Assembly (NCBI GenBank): GCA_041652575.1
Contig: JBAZHC010000007.1
Location: forward strand, 1 to 64,000
DNA length: 64,000 nt
Origin: Phycisphaerae bacterium
Lineage (GTDB): Bacteria; Planctomycetota; Phycisphaerae; Sedimentisphaerales; UBA12454
Reading direction: 5' to 3'
Shown in pieces: positions 36,349 through 46,179 of the stretch. Under the pieces are notes generated by a model. It ran no database searches and was not told the DNA's origin. It saw only the letters and a program-made list of their open reading frames with translations. Position numbers and translations under genes: made by a program. The number at the start of each line of letters is the position of its first letter. Positions within the stretch are counted from its first letter, which is position 1.

Positions 36349-38646
36349 TTATTTAGAAATTTTTACCGTAATCCCCTTTTGATCTATTTTATATTCCTTA
36401 CCATAAATCCTGACGGTCTGATTGCTACCCTTCAATATTTTAAATTCGGCAGATTTGCTGTCTATTGTTATCTTTAAAACTGAACCATTATAAATCAATT
36501 TAAAACTAAATCCACCCCATTGTTCCGGCAGCGAAGGATTAAAGGCGAGAATTTCACCATCGGACCTCATACCGCCAAAACCATATACTATATTCATCCA
36601 CGCTGCGGCTATTGAAGTAAGATGAAGCCCTTCAGCGGTATTCCGGTTATAATTATCAAGGTCCAGCCGGGTCGAAAACTTAAAGAAATCATAAGCCTCG
36701 CTTTTTTTGCCGAGTTCTACAGCCAATATGGAATGTATCGATGGCGAAAGAGAAGACTCATGTATACATCTGGGTTCATAATAATCATAGTTGACTTTTT
36801 TAGCTTCCAGAGAAAATCCCTGATTATATAAAAACATAAACATAAGAACATCAGGCTGTTTAATCATATCATTTCTGTAAATCCTATCATACGACCAACT
36901 GTGATAGAGAGGAAATTCTTTGACAGGAATAGAATGAATATCGATATGAGGCAAATTAAAGAAACCGTCATGCTGCTCATATATTCCGGCAACACTGCCA
37001 AACGGAATGTACATCTTTTCCGCCATTTCTTTCCAGTTTTTCAGTTCATCTTTTTTCAGCCCCAGTTTTTCGCTTATAGCTTCTAACTTTGCCGGGGCAT
37101 TTATTTTCATCTCATTGACAACTTCCAGTGTATATTCGAAAGTTTTCTTTCCCATAAAATTCGTATAACAATTATTATTGACCATCATTTGAAATTCATC
37201 CGGTCCCATCACGGCAAAAAATCCGAACTTACCGGTTTTTTGTCCCCATTGCCCGCGGGTTGCAAGCATACGGCTAACCTGAATCAATATTTCTATCCCT
37301 TTGCTATATAGAAATTCTTTATCACTCAAAAGTTTTCCATAATGCCATATCCCATAAGCAACCGCTGTACTTGCCTGAAGCTGAAGGCTTGCATGCTGCC
37401 ATAAACCACATGTTTCACTGCCGTCAAGAGTAGCTATCGGATAAAACGCGCCTTGGCAATCTAATTCTTTTGCTCGCTCCATTGCTTTGGGAAGGGTTTT
37501 ATATCTGTATTCAAGTAAATTGCGTGCAGCTTTGGGATTGTTAAAAATATAAAACGGCAGACAATATGTCTCAGTGTCCCAAAAAGCGTTGCCGTTGTAT
37601 GCTTCTCCTGTAAGCCCTTTGGCGCCGATGTTTAAGCCCGGATCTTCTCCGTGGTAGGTCTGGTGCATCTGAAAAATGCAATACCTTATGCCCTGCTGAT
37701 TTTCAGAGTCACCTTCTATTACTATATCGGAATTGGCCCATGTTTCCGCCCAATATTCGACCTGTTTATCGTATGCGGCATCATAAGATAAGGCGCTGTT
37801 ACCTTTTGCCATTTTCATACCTTTTGACCATACCTCATCAACGCTTATGTTAGGTTTTTTTACGGCATAGTTTGTCACCATCTTGTCAAAGCCGGCATTC
37901 TCACTCTGCTTTAAATCCATAACAAAATCGAGTCCGATTAATTTGTCATCCTCAACTAATTGTACTTCTTTTTGTGAAGAACTGTTAATCTGACAAGCCG
38001 AAAATAACGTATGCCCGCTGATTAAGGTTTTTCCAAGAATGCCTATAAAACCATCCTGCCTGCCTTTCTTCGGGCATGTCCATAAATTTTTCCCGCAGGA
38101 TTCGTGAATTATTGAAAAATCCAGAGCGGTTCTGATATTCGCTTTTCCGGAAAAATTAACAGGTTCAAGGCTGACACGCTGGCATCCAAGAAAGTGATTT
38201 GCCATACTAAGAAAACGCTCGAAAGATACTTTTACCGATTTTCCGGAAGAGGTGTTCCAGGTAAACCGGCGAGTCAGAATCCCTTTCTTCATATCGAGGC
38301 AGCGAGTAAAATCTTTTATATTTGATTTCGCAATATCCAGAGTCTCGCCATCAATGCTGATTCTGCTGTACAGCCAATCAACTGTGTTTACCATAAAGCA
38401 GCTATGTGATACCATTCCCTTATAATGAGTTGCCGGAGGAACTTTTGCTTCTTCAAATACTCCGTTGAAATAACTGCCGATAAGTTTGTCGCCGCTATAC
38501 CCCTCGTCAAAATAACCGCGAACTCCCATATATTCATTGCCGAGAGAAAAAATCGATTCGGAAACTCTTCCATGCTCAGGAACAAATCCCTGCTCAATAA
38601 TTTGCCACGGGTCAATTTTTAAATATTTATCGGCTATTTTCGCCAT
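36349..38646 (-). CDS. GH65 glycoside phosphorylase (first of pair)
   Basis: A cytoplasmic 765-residue GH65 enzyme. The likely general acid is Glu484 in MGPDEFQMMVNNNCYTN; GLTGEAYNGNAFWDTETYCLPF and AEGLHLTSIAAAW are further family motifs. It starts one base after the GH87 stop, so the genes are coupled. It differs from its neighbour in the acceptor-site loops (DEFQMM against DEHHER), so the two probably handle different alpha-glucobioses. Given the GH87 gene beside it, nigerose (alpha-1,3) is the leading guess for one of them. Confidence 0.88.
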   Translation of the reverse strand: MAKIADKYLKIDPWQIIEQGFVPEHGRVSESIFSLGNEYMGVRGYFDEGYSGDKLIGSYFNGVFEEAKVPPATHYKGMVSHSCFMVNTVDWLYSRISIDGETLDIAKSNIKDFTRCLDMKKGILTRRFTWNTSSGKSVKVSFERFLSMANHFLGCQRVSLEPVNFSGKANIRTALDFSIIHESCGKNLWTCPKKGRQDGFIGILGKTLISGHTLFSACQINSSSQKEVQLVEDDKLIGLDFVMDLKQSENAGFDKMVTNYAVKKPNISVDEVWSKGMKMAKGNSALSYDAAYDKQVEYWAETWANSDIVIEGDSENQQGIRYCIFQMHQTYHGEDPGLNIGAKGLTGEAYNGNAFWDTETYCLPFYIFNNPKAARNLLEYRYKTLPKAMERAKELDCQGAFYPIATLDGSETCGLWQHASLQLQASTAVAYGIWHYGKLLSDKEFLYSKGIEILIQVSRMLATRGQWGQKTGKFGFFAVMGPDEFQMMVNNNCYTNFMGKKTFEYTLEVVNEMKINAPAKLEAISEKLGLKKDELKNWKEMAEKMYIPFGSVAGIYEQHDGFFNLPHIDIHSIPVKEFPLYHSWSYDRIYRNDMIKQPDVLMFMFLYNQGFSLEAKKVNYDYYEPRCIHESSLSPSIHSILAVELGKKSEAYDFFKFSTRLDLDNYNRNTAEGLHLTSIAAAWMNIVYGFGGMRSDGEILAFNPSLPEQWGGFSFKLIYNGSVLKITIDSKSAEFKILKGSNQTVRIYGKEYKIDQKGITVKISK

Positions 38647-38647
38647 T

Positions 38648-40858
38648 TCAATTTTCCTTTATAATAGTGAAAGTCTTCGAGTCGGCAGCAACTGTACCAG
38701 ACATGGCATTCTTTATTTTCACATTTTCAAAAGATGCTGAACCAACAGATTTTCCAGTCGCTCTAATGCCCCACTTGCCGGCGCCGTTTATCAGAATGTT
38801 TTCGAACTTCGCATTAGAAACACGATTTCTTCCCTCAAACGCTATTCCGTCATAAGCAGCATCATATATCTCTATATCTTTCATTGTCAGATCCGCTTCA
38901 ATGCCGGCAGCACCTGATGTACAAATAAATATAGCGCCTTTCATTGAATATTTAAACTTATCTGTATAGGAACCGCATCGTATCAATGTATTTCTCTGGG
39001 CTTTTATAAAACCGCTGTAGGGAACAGGATTATAATTGGTGTTTATATTAATTCCCGCACCATTCACAACCGTATCATAAATGACATTATCTTCGATAGT
39101 CTGATTTCTTCCCCCATATATAGCAATGCCGTTGGCAAGCCATGGACACTGTATAGTATTGAATCTTGCCGTGTTATCTTCGCTCGGCAAATTGTTACCA
39201 TTATATGTAGCAGCCCACATCGCGATTCCATCGTCACCTGTGCCTCTAAAATGGCAGTTTTCGACTATTGAATTTTTTGTGCCAAGACAGAGATTAATTC
39301 CATCCGCCATTAAATTTCTGAATCTGCAATTTCTGACAATCAATCCATCCGTATTCTTTTCACTCCACACGCCGACTTTAAGATGATTGAACCATATATT
39401 TTCAATCACAGAACCTTTGCCGGCTCCGCCACGAAAGCCGTCTTCAGCAATCGAATCAACCCTGAATTTTGTATTTCCATAAATCGCAAAGTCGTGCATT
39501 TCAAAATGATTGCCTTCTCCCCAGAACATATTCCCATCTACTTTCATCACCGTATGCCACATCCCGGCGCCTCTAAGTACCACATTTCCTATATGCCTTT
39601 CCCTGGCAGAAAAATTGAAAACTCCCGCAGGTATCCATACTCCTTTTTTCTGTTCAATCGCGGATTTCATACACGCATCGAGAGCATTACTATCGTCCTT
39701 GTCATCATTCGGTATTGCGCCGAAATCGGTTATCGAAAGAAAATTTTCCGGCATTTTTAAAGGAGCGGGAATAACTTCGGTATCAATCAAATCGATTATG
39801 CAGAAATCTATTTTTTCTTTCGAATCCCGCTGCAATTTTAATTTTGCCCCGGCCGGTATTTCCGACAGCAATATATTTACCTCGTCAAAGAAGTATCTCG
39901 GCTCTTTCAACTGCGGATTATTCAACCATGGATATTTGCCATAAACCCATGTATATTCAGAAGTTAGAACTATCTCTCGATTGTATGTCCCATTGACATA
40001 CAGACTTATCGGATACGTCAAACCTTTCCCGTCATTGGAATCGGGAATACAATATCTTATCACCAGCGAATTAGTTTTTTCTTTCAGTGTAAACTCAACA
40101 TAGTCGCCTGTTGAATTAAGATTGACCGCCATTTTGCCGGATGCTTCATTTGGAATTTCTCCAAACTTCCGACTCGGGCCAAGAATCACACCTTTTACAG
40201 ACGCTTCTTCAGCTTCATACTGAATGAAAGGCAGTTTTGCTCCCCTGTTTTTGATTTCCGGTATTTTCATTTTGTTCGGATTAGGAACCCAGACAGTCGG
40301 GTCAACAAATTTTACTGTATTTTTTCCAATCGCTTCTACTTTTATATTAGCAATCCAAATTGATGAAGCCGAAATTTTACCAAGCTGAAACTCAAGCCTT
40401 GCGTTCGGGTCGGTCGTTTCTTCCATGCCGAATTCAAAACTATGATTTTCCATTTGCGGCGTAAGATAAACAATAGTGCCTCCCGCACTTTCGCCGTTCG
40501 TATAATCTTTCCAGCCCCTGCTTTCAACGCCTCCAACTTTTACTTCTATTGCGCAAACTTCAGAAGCTTTGGCGTCAAAACTAACTTTGTATCTTAAGCT
40601 GTTAGTTATTTGTATCGGAGATTGTATTAATTGTATCGCGTATGTTTCGTTTCCAGGATTATTAATATCAATTTTTAAGACGTCATCCTGCACATTTGCA
40701 GCAGCAGACCCGCCGGCATTGGCAACATTGGCAGCGAAAGACCAGTAATCCATATTTTGAGCAAAATTTCCGTTTTTAATCAGTGAATTTGCATCTGTCG
40801 CAAAAGCTCGGCACATAAATATCCCAAATACCAATAAAACTATTACGATGAATTTCAT
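38648..40858 (-). CDS. Secreted GH87 alpha-1,3-glucanase/mycodextranase-like enzyme
   Basis: A signal peptide (about 1-21) is followed by a CBM4/9-like domain (about 25-175), a CBM6/35-like domain starting FIQYEAEEA (about 208-360) and a right-handed beta-helix (about 375-730) opening with ITDFGAIPNDDKDD. Helix motifs ADGINLCLGTKNS and RGTGDDGIAMWAA carry Asp519, Asp542 and Asp543; the 0/+23/+24 spacing is, from memory, that of the catalytic aspartates of GH87 alpha-1,3-glucanases. NGIAIYGGRNQTIEDN is also typical of mycodextranase-like proteins. It hydrolyses alpha-1,3 (or nigeran-type) glucan outside the cell. Starts two bases after beta-PGM ends. Confidence 0.82.
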   Translation of the reverse strand: MKFIVIVLLVFGIFMCRAFATDANSLIKNGNFAQNMDYWSFAANVANAGGSAAANVQDDVLKIDINNPGNETYAIQLIQSPIQITNSLRYKVSFDAKASEVCAIEVKVGGVESRGWKDYTNGESAGGTIVYLTPQMENHSFEFGMEETTDPNARLEFQLGKISASSIWIANIKVEAIGKNTVKFVDPTVWVPNPNKMKIPEIKNRGAKLPFIQYEAEEASVKGVILGPSRKFGEIPNEASGKMAVNLNSTGDYVEFTLKEKTNSLVIRYCIPDSNDGKGLTYPISLYVNGTYNREIVLTSEYTWVYGKYPWLNNPQLKEPRYFFDEVNILLSEIPAGAKLKLQRDSKEKIDFCIIDLIDTEVIPAPLKMPENFLSITDFGAIPNDDKDDSNALDACMKSAIEQKKGVWIPAGVFNFSARERHIGNVVLRGAGMWHTVMKVDGNMFWGEGNHFEMHDFAIYGNTKFRVDSIAEDGFRGGAGKGSVIENIWFNHLKVGVWSEKNTDGLIVRNCRFRNLMADGINLCLGTKNSIVENCHFRGTGDDGIAMWAATYNGNNLPSEDNTARFNTIQCPWLANGIAIYGGRNQTIEDNVIYDTVVNGAGININTNYNPVPYSGFIKAQRNTLIRCGSYTDKFKYSMKGAIFICTSGAAGIEADLTMKDIEIYDAAYDGIAFEGRNRVSNAKFENILINGAGKWGIRATGKSVGSASFENVKIKNAMSGTVAADSKTFTIIKEN

Positions 40859-40860
40859 TT

Positions 40861-41520
40861 CTAATTACCTATAAAATCCTGAAGGTGAACATTTTTAAAG
40901 TCCGGAAATACAATATGCGCTTTTCCTACCCGTTCAGCAGGCCCTAAACCGATAACCCAAAAGCCGCCGTTTAATGCCGCTTCAACTCCAGACTCAGCAT
41001 CTTCAACTACGATAGCATTCTTCGGGGACGTATTCAGATTTGCTGCACAGTGAAGAAATAAATCTGGTGCGGGTTTATGATTATCTACGCTGTAACCATC
41101 GGAGATTGAATCAATAAAGCTTCCAAGCTTAAGTTTATCGATTACTGTTTGTGCGTTTTTGCTCGACGAGCCTATTCCTATTTTAATCCCGGCTTTGCGG
41201 ATTTCCTGCAGAAGCTCCAAAACGCCGGGCAAAATATCATCCGGAGTCATTTGCGTTAATAAATCAACGTAGTAATTGTTTTTAATGTCCATCAATTTTT
41301 TCTTCTCTTCTTCGGAAACGATTCTTTCACCGAGCATTATTTCAAGAGACTCTTTCCGCGGGATTCCTCTTAATTTTTCATTTATATCCCTGTCGAAATG
41401 AATCTTAAGCTTATCTGCGAGCATTTTCCAGGCTTTATAATGGTATTCAGAAGTATTTGTGAGCACACCATCCAAATCAAAGATAATCGCTTTAATATTT
41501 TTAAATTTCATTATTTTCAA
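40861..41520 (-). CDS. pgmB: Beta-phosphoglucomutase
   Basis: A HAD-family mutase of 219 residues: DLDGVLTNTSEYHY with the nucleophile and general acid/base aspartates region, the substrate-specific RGIPRKESL, GSSSKNA, HKPAPD and VEDAESGVEAA. It interconverts beta-glucose-1-phosphate and glucose-6-phosphate and is the standard partner of GH65 phosphorylases. The TTG at 41520 overlaps the permease stop and lies nine bases after GGAGG; an ATG at 41511 is the alternative start. Confidence 0.93.
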   Translation of the reverse strand: MKIMKFKNIKAIIFDLDGVLTNTSEYHYKAWKMLADKLKIHFDRDINEKLRGIPRKESLEIMLGERIVSEEEKKKLMDIKNNYYVDLLTQMTPDDILPGVLELLQEIRKAGIKIGIGSSSKNAQTVIDKLKLGSFIDSISDGYSVDNHKPAPDLFLHCAANLNTSPKNAIVVEDAESGVEAALNGGFWVIGLGPAERVGKAHIVFPDFKNVHLQDFIGN

Positions 41521-42380
41521 ATCGTCAAACCTCCTTTAACCTTCTGTGATAAAAAGATTGCAGCAATCGTTGGAGGAAGTATGGCAATAAACGAACCGGC
41601 CAGATAAAGATTTATCGGGAAACTTCTCGTCAGAGTATATAAACGTACAGAGACGGTTTGAAGCTCGGAATTACGCAGAATCAGATAAGGCCAAAGGAAA
41701 TCTCCCCACAATCCGATAAAAGCCAGCAGACCGAGCACAAGAATGAGCGAACTGGTAAGCGGCAGAGCAACCATAAAGAACATACGTACATCGGAAGCAC
41801 CATCTACCTGTGCTATCTCGAAATACGCTTTGGGAATTTGCTCAAACGCGTTGGTTAAAACCAAAATCATAAAAGAACTGCAGGCATAAGGAATCCAAAG
41901 ACCCCAAAAACTGTTTACCAAACTGATGTGAACAAATGGAAGATTCGTCATAATAATATAACGCGGCACAAGGTATGCGATTCCGGGAACGGCCATTGTT
42001 ATCAATATTATTGCACGAATGATGTTCTTGCCCATTGGCTTGAGTCTGGCAAGACTATAAGCGGCCATTGTAGAAACAACTATTTGCGCCAGGACGCCGC
42101 CGCCTGCTGCGATGGCGGTATTGACAAACATCCTGACCATTTTGAACCTCTGCCATGCATCCGCATAATTTTGCCAGTTCCATTTTTCAGGCAGCAGGTG
42201 AAATCCCGGCTTGAAAACTTCGAGGCTCGTTTTAAAACCGGCAGTAAACGCGAATATAAATGGGAAAAGAACAAATATTCCGGCAATTACCAAAATCAGG
42301 AAATAAAAAATAGCAACTAACCGTCCCTTTGGAGAACGCCACTCCGTATTTGACATAACACCACGATTAGGAACAGCCAT
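41517..42380 (-). CDS. ABC sugar importer permease, MalG type
   Basis: Six predicted membrane helices. The cytoplasmic EAA loop reads QIPKAYFEIAQVDGASDVRMF. A longer frame begins at 42446 but overlaps the partner permease by about 65 bp; the ATG at 42380 lies one base after the partner stop with GGTGAGG upstream, so it is chosen (MAVPNRGVMSNTEW). It forms the membrane channel with the MalF-type subunit. Confidence 0.92.
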   Translation of the reverse strand: MAVPNRGVMSNTEWRSPKGRLVAIFYFLILVIAGIFVLFPFIFAFTAGFKTSLEVFKPGFHLLPEKWNWQNYADAWQRFKMVRMFVNTAIAAGGGVLAQIVVSTMAAYSLARLKPMGKNIIRAIILITMAVPGIAYLVPRYIIMTNLPFVHISLVNSFWGLWIPYACSSFMILVLTNAFEQIPKAYFEIAQVDGASDVRMFFMVALPLTSSLILVLGLLAFIGLWGDFLWPYLILRNSELQTVSVRLYTLTRSFPINLYLAGSFIAILPPTIAAIFLSQKVKGGLTI

Positions 42381-42381
42381 C

Positions 42382-43302
42382 TTAAACCTCACCCGGCCGC
42401 TTTTTTTGCAGCAATACATAGATAATAGAGAATACCGACAGAACAACCAGCATCGAGACGCTCCAGGCGGATGCTAAACCAAAGTTATTTTGATTAAATG
42501 CTGTGTCGTAAATTTCCAAAACAGGCGACCTCGTACTGTTGGCAGGCCCGCCGGCGGTCAGAATGAACGGCTCGGTAAATACCTGCGATACAAAAATAAT
42601 CTGCAGCACCAACATTATCTTTATTCTCGCGCTAAGATGCGGAAGAGTAATAAACCAAATACGTTTGAGGATGGAAAAGCCATCGAGTTCCGCCGCTTCG
42701 TACAACTCCGGGGGAATTTCCCGCAGGCCCGACAGGTAAATCAGGACAGTGCCTCCTGCACCGAGCCAGGTCATAATGACAACAATGGCCGGTTTCGCCA
42801 GCGCGGGATTCTGCAGCCAAAGCTGAGGAGGAATACCTACAAGATTCAGCATCCCATTTAAGATGCCGCCTTCGGGTGCGTAGATTTGACGCCAAACTAT
42901 AAGGCCGACGACGATCGGAATCAGAACCGGCAGATAAACCAGCGTCTGAAAAAAAGCGGAAAGACGCCGCATCTCATTTATCATAAGCGCCAAAACAATC
43001 GGAACCATCGAACCCATTACAATGCTGAGCAAAACAAAACTGAGAGTATTTCGCCAAACAGTATAAAAAATCGGATTGCCGAACATTCGCCTGTAATTAT
43101 CGAATCCGACCCAGCCCTGGAATCCCATAAGATTAACTTCCTGAAAACTGTACAGAATAGTTTTCAATATCGGGTACCAGCATACCAGGCCGAAAATTAT
43201 CAGCGCAGGCAAAAGAAAAAGATAAGCCAACTGCTGCGATTTCCAGTTAATTCGCGACCGCGGTTTTGTTTCGACATTTATATCAGTTACAGTTTCTGTC
43301 AT
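42382..43302 (-). CDS. ABC sugar importer permease, MalF type
   Basis: A CUT1-family permease of 306 residues with six membrane helices and the EAA loop EIPPELYEAAELDGFSILKRI. The N-terminal cytoplasmic tail has about 25 residues. It starts 15 bp after the binding-protein stop and is followed immediately by the MalG-type gene. Confidence 0.93.
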   Translation of the reverse strand: MTETVTDINVETKPRSRINWKSQQLAYLFLLPALIIFGLVCWYPILKTILYSFQEVNLMGFQGWVGFDNYRRMFGNPIFYTVWRNTLSFVLLSIVMGSMVPIVLALMINEMRRLSAFFQTLVYLPVLIPIVVGLIVWRQIYAPEGGILNGMLNLVGIPPQLWLQNPALAKPAIVVIMTWLGAGGTVLIYLSGLREIPPELYEAAELDGFSILKRIWFITLPHLSARIKIMLVLQIIFVSQVFTEPFILTAGGPANSTRSPVLEIYDTAFNQNNFGLASAWSVSMLVVLSVFSIIYVLLQKKRPGEV

Positions 43303-43317
43303 ATCCCTGGAGTCTCT

Positions 43318-44784
43318 TTATTTCATTAAATCCAGTACGTTCGATTGATACGTCTCGGCAGCTTTTTTAAGAACTACCGCCGAGTCGGTATCTTTATCTG
43401 CGACTATTTTGCCCACGACCTGGCCCATCGCAAGATAATATTCCTGCCCTGCAATCACCGGCTCTGCCATCATTATGACTTTACCGGAAACGATGCCGTC
43501 CATATACAATTTGTAATTATCGACAGGCAGGTTTGCGTATCGTCGTTCAAGTGCTGAACCTGCCGCTTGAAATATCCCTGTATAAAGCGGATATAATGGC
43601 GCACCAACTACAGTCGTGGGGTCCCCTTTGCCTATCTGAAAATGAATCACGGTTTCATTGGGGTCGAAATAAGTCCATAACCTGTAGTAAGCGGCAGCTT
43701 CTATCTGGTCTGCAGTAGCTTTAGAGTTAACCATAGCAATATCGCCGCCGCCCAAAGTGCGATTTATGCCGTCAGGCCCGACCGGTAATGGCGCAAAACC
43801 AATATTATCCATATCCATATCAGGAAAGTTCTGGCGAATAGTGATTAATTGGTCGCCGGCCATTATCGCCATGGCAACTCGGCCGGTGGCAAATGCCTGA
43901 CCGTTGGTTTCCCAGCCCAGGTTCTCGCGAGGCAGAACATCATGCTTCCAACGCAAATCTTTTATGAAATTCAATGCGGAAAGCATCGCAGGATTATTGA
44001 AGCACGCCTTGTATTTTCCATTGGGCTGCTGTGCTATTATATCGGTATCCTTGAAACCAAAATCATAAGCGATGACCGTCATGTGCCAGCCTCCTGCGTT
44101 TGCGCCATCGGTAATGAACGAAAAACCGGCAATTCCTGTATCCCGGTTCGTGGCTTTTTTAGCCATCGTTACGAGTTCGTCCCATGTCGTCGGCGGAACA
44201 TTGAAACCGGCCTCTTTAAGAAGTTTTATATTGTACGCAAGACCGACAGTATAAATCTTCATCGGGATACCATACACTTTCCCGTCTTTCGAAATCATCG
44301 ATAAAAGGCGGGCATTATAAACTTTATCGAGCTGCTGAGCTTCAAATATTGAAGACAAATCGGCACATATACCCTGGTCTATCATCTTGGCTGGGTCGGT
44401 CAGGTAGACCTGGAAAAGCGTCGGCACCTGATTGCCTGTAACCAGTGCAGCAAACGAATCTGGAGCATAAGCATAGTCTGAACCGCGAATTTTAACATTA
44501 GGATATAATTTCTCGAAACGTTCGGTTTGTTCGTTCCATGCGGTCAATAACGCGGGCTGGGAATCCGGAGGAATACCGACTACTGTGATTTCAACAGGAC
44601 GGCCGTCAGCAATTTGGGCCGGCATATTGAGAACCTTAGGCAATGTTTTGCTCTCGGCAATCATTTCATCTGTTAATACGAACGGAGCCGCCGTTTTCCC
44701 CTGCTGTGCTGCGGGGTTCCTCTTACACGAAAAGCCGAATATTACAACAATCAGTAATATTAAAAATAATAAAAAACGTTTCAT
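43318..44784 (-). CDS. ABC sugar importer solute-binding lipoprotein
   Basis: A lipoprotein signal ends in the lipobox FGFSC with Cys20. The mature part has the two-lobe layout of family 1 extracellular binding proteins, with YGIPMKIYTVGLAYN, TTWDELVTMAKKA and GRVAMAIMAGDQ as typical stretches. It delivers an oligosaccharide to the MalFG-type channel; alpha-glucobiose or a nigero-oligosaccharide is inferred from the operon. AAGGA precedes the ATG. Confidence 0.92.
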   Translation of the reverse strand: MKRFLLFLILLIVVIFGFSCKRNPAAQQGKTAAPFVLTDEMIAESKTLPKVLNMPAQIADGRPVEITVVGIPPDSQPALLTAWNEQTERFEKLYPNVKIRGSDYAYAPDSFAALVTGNQVPTLFQVYLTDPAKMIDQGICADLSSIFEAQQLDKVYNARLLSMISKDGKVYGIPMKIYTVGLAYNIKLLKEAGFNVPPTTWDELVTMAKKATNRDTGIAGFSFITDGANAGGWHMTVIAYDFGFKDTDIIAQQPNGKYKACFNNPAMLSALNFIKDLRWKHDVLPRENLGWETNGQAFATGRVAMAIMAGDQLITIRQNFPDMDMDNIGFAPLPVGPDGINRTLGGGDIAMVNSKATADQIEAAAYYRLWTYFDPNETVIHFQIGKGDPTTVVGAPLYPLYTGIFQAAGSALERRYANLPVDNYKLYMDGIVSGKVIMMAEPVIAGQEYYLAMGQVVGKIVADKDTDSAVVLKKAAETYQSNVLDLMK

Positions 44785-44827
44785 TTCTCATCCTTGTGTT
44801 TAATTTGTTTTTCAAATCAAAATTTTT

Positions 44828-45928
44828 CTAAACTATAGCTGACAAAGTTTTGGGGTCGAAGATATGCGTCTTTTCCATATCTATTGTAATTTCTATATTT
44901 TGTTCGACTTCTGCCTGCGTCCGGGAATCCATTCTTCCGACAAACGAATTTTCCCCGCAAGTAAGATGGATAAAAATCTCTGACCCTAATGGTTCTATTA
45001 CATCGACTTTGGCTTTTACGGAATTATAAGATGCGGCATTTGAAAAGAATTTCTTATCATGAATATCTTCAGGCCTGACTCCGAAAACAACTTCTTTTCC
45101 TGCGTAATTAGTTATTTTTGGGATAAAACTTTGAGGCACCTTCAATTTTATGCCTTCGGCATTGATAAAATACACATCGCTTTCTTTTGTAATTACAGAA
45201 TCTATAAAATTCGTCGCCGGAGAACCGATAAAACCGGCCACAAATTTATTATTCGGTTTTTTATACACTTCCAAGGGCGGACCTGACTGCTGCAAACGGC
45301 CCTCATTCATTATAAATATTCTGTTTGCCATAGTCATTGCTTCGACCTGGTCATGGGTAACATAAATTATCGTAGCCTCTAATCTGCGATGCAGTTTGCT
45401 GATTTCCGCCCTCATGGTTACTCTCAGCTTTGCGTCTAAATTAGAAAGAGGTTCATCGAATAAAAATACTTTTGGCTTTTTTACAATTGCTCTCCCTACC
45501 GCCACTCTTTGTCTTTGTCCGCCGGAAAGCTCTCTGGGTTTTCTCTTTAATAAATTTTCTATTCCTAAAATCCTGGCTGTTTCCTGTACTCTCTGGTCAA
45601 TTTCTTTTTTCGGAAACTTGCGCAGTTTTAATCCGATAGCCATATTTTTATAAACATCCATATGCGGATAGAGAGCGTAGTTCTGGAAGACCATGGCAAT
45701 ATCTCTGTCTTTGGGCTGGACATCGTTGACTAATTTGTCTCCTATGTATATCTGACCTAAACTTGCTTCCTCCAAACCGGCGATTATTCTCAACGTGGTG
45801 GTCTTCCCGCAGCCGGATGGACCGACCAGAACCGCAAACTCCTTATCCTTTATCTCAATATTTAAATCGTCTACGGCAGTGAATTCGTTAAATTTCTTAG
45901 TGAGATTTTTTATGATTACATTTGCCAT
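44828..45928 (-). CDS. ABC sugar importer ATPase, MsmX/UgpC/MalK type
   Basis: Walker A GPSGCGKT (36-43), Q-loop QNYALYPHM, signature LSGGQRQRVAVGRA, Walker B FLFDEPLSNLD and the H-loop TYVTHDQ-type segment (IYVTHDQVEAMT). The C-terminal 130 residues are the TOBE/OB regulatory domain of CUT1 importers. First gene of the operon that continues through the binding protein, permeases, beta-PGM, GH87 and the two GH65 genes. A TTGACA lies upstream at 45978-45983 (minus strand) without a convincing -10. Confidence 0.93.
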   Translation of the reverse strand: MANVIIKNLTKKFNEFTAVDDLNIEIKDKEFAVLVGPSGCGKTTTLRIIAGLEEASLGQIYIGDKLVNDVQPKDRDIAMVFQNYALYPHMDVYKNMAIGLKLRKFPKKEIDQRVQETARILGIENLLKRKPRELSGGQRQRVAVGRAIVKKPKVFLFDEPLSNLDAKLRVTMRAEISKLHRRLEATIIYVTHDQVEAMTMANRIFIMNEGRLQQSGPPLEVYKKPNNKFVAGFIGSPATNFIDSVITKESDVYFINAEGIKLKVPQSFIPKITNYAGKEVVFGVRPEDIHDKKFFSNAASYNSVKAKVDVIEPLGSEIFIHLTCGENSFVGRMDSRTQAEVEQNIEITIDMEKTHIFDPKTLSAIV

Positions 45929-46044
45929 TTTATTTTCTTCTAAATAATGCCATATTCTTTGCTTGCATCTTATCTATTGTCAATACAAAAAAGTTTTAAT
46001 TTGCGGGATGACACAATGTTAATGGAGGTAATATAATGCAATCA

Positions 46045-46084
46045 TCCGGCTTACATCACACACTTGGTGCTATGTATAGCCGGA
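46045..46084. other. Long stem-loop in the 45929-46179 gap
   Basis: TCCGGCTTACAT pairs with ATGTATAGCCGGA with a single bulge around a 15-base loop. No T-tract follows on either strand. The function is unknown. The rest of this 250-bp gap holds the terminator to its right and no gene. Confidence 0.4.
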
Positions 46085-46112
46085 CATGCTGAGCCATCCG
46101 GTCATAAAACAC

Positions 46113-46148
46113 CGGGGCCTACACTATAACCGACCAGTATAGGCCCCG
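46113..46148 (-). terminator. Hairpin terminator of the 46180 dockerin gene
   Basis: CGGGGCCTA pairs with TAGGCCCCG. On the minus strand it is followed by a short T-rich run (GGTGTTTTA). A near-identical stem ends the PEP-CTERM gene. Confidence 0.65.
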
Positions 46149-46179
46149 AATGAAAATCATAATCTATTTAAGAATAATC

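Noticed and set aside
46036..46092. 18-codon plus-strand ORF after GGAGG (MQSSGLHH...)
   Set aside because: It coincides with the strong stem-loop, is very short and has no partner gene; chance is more likely.
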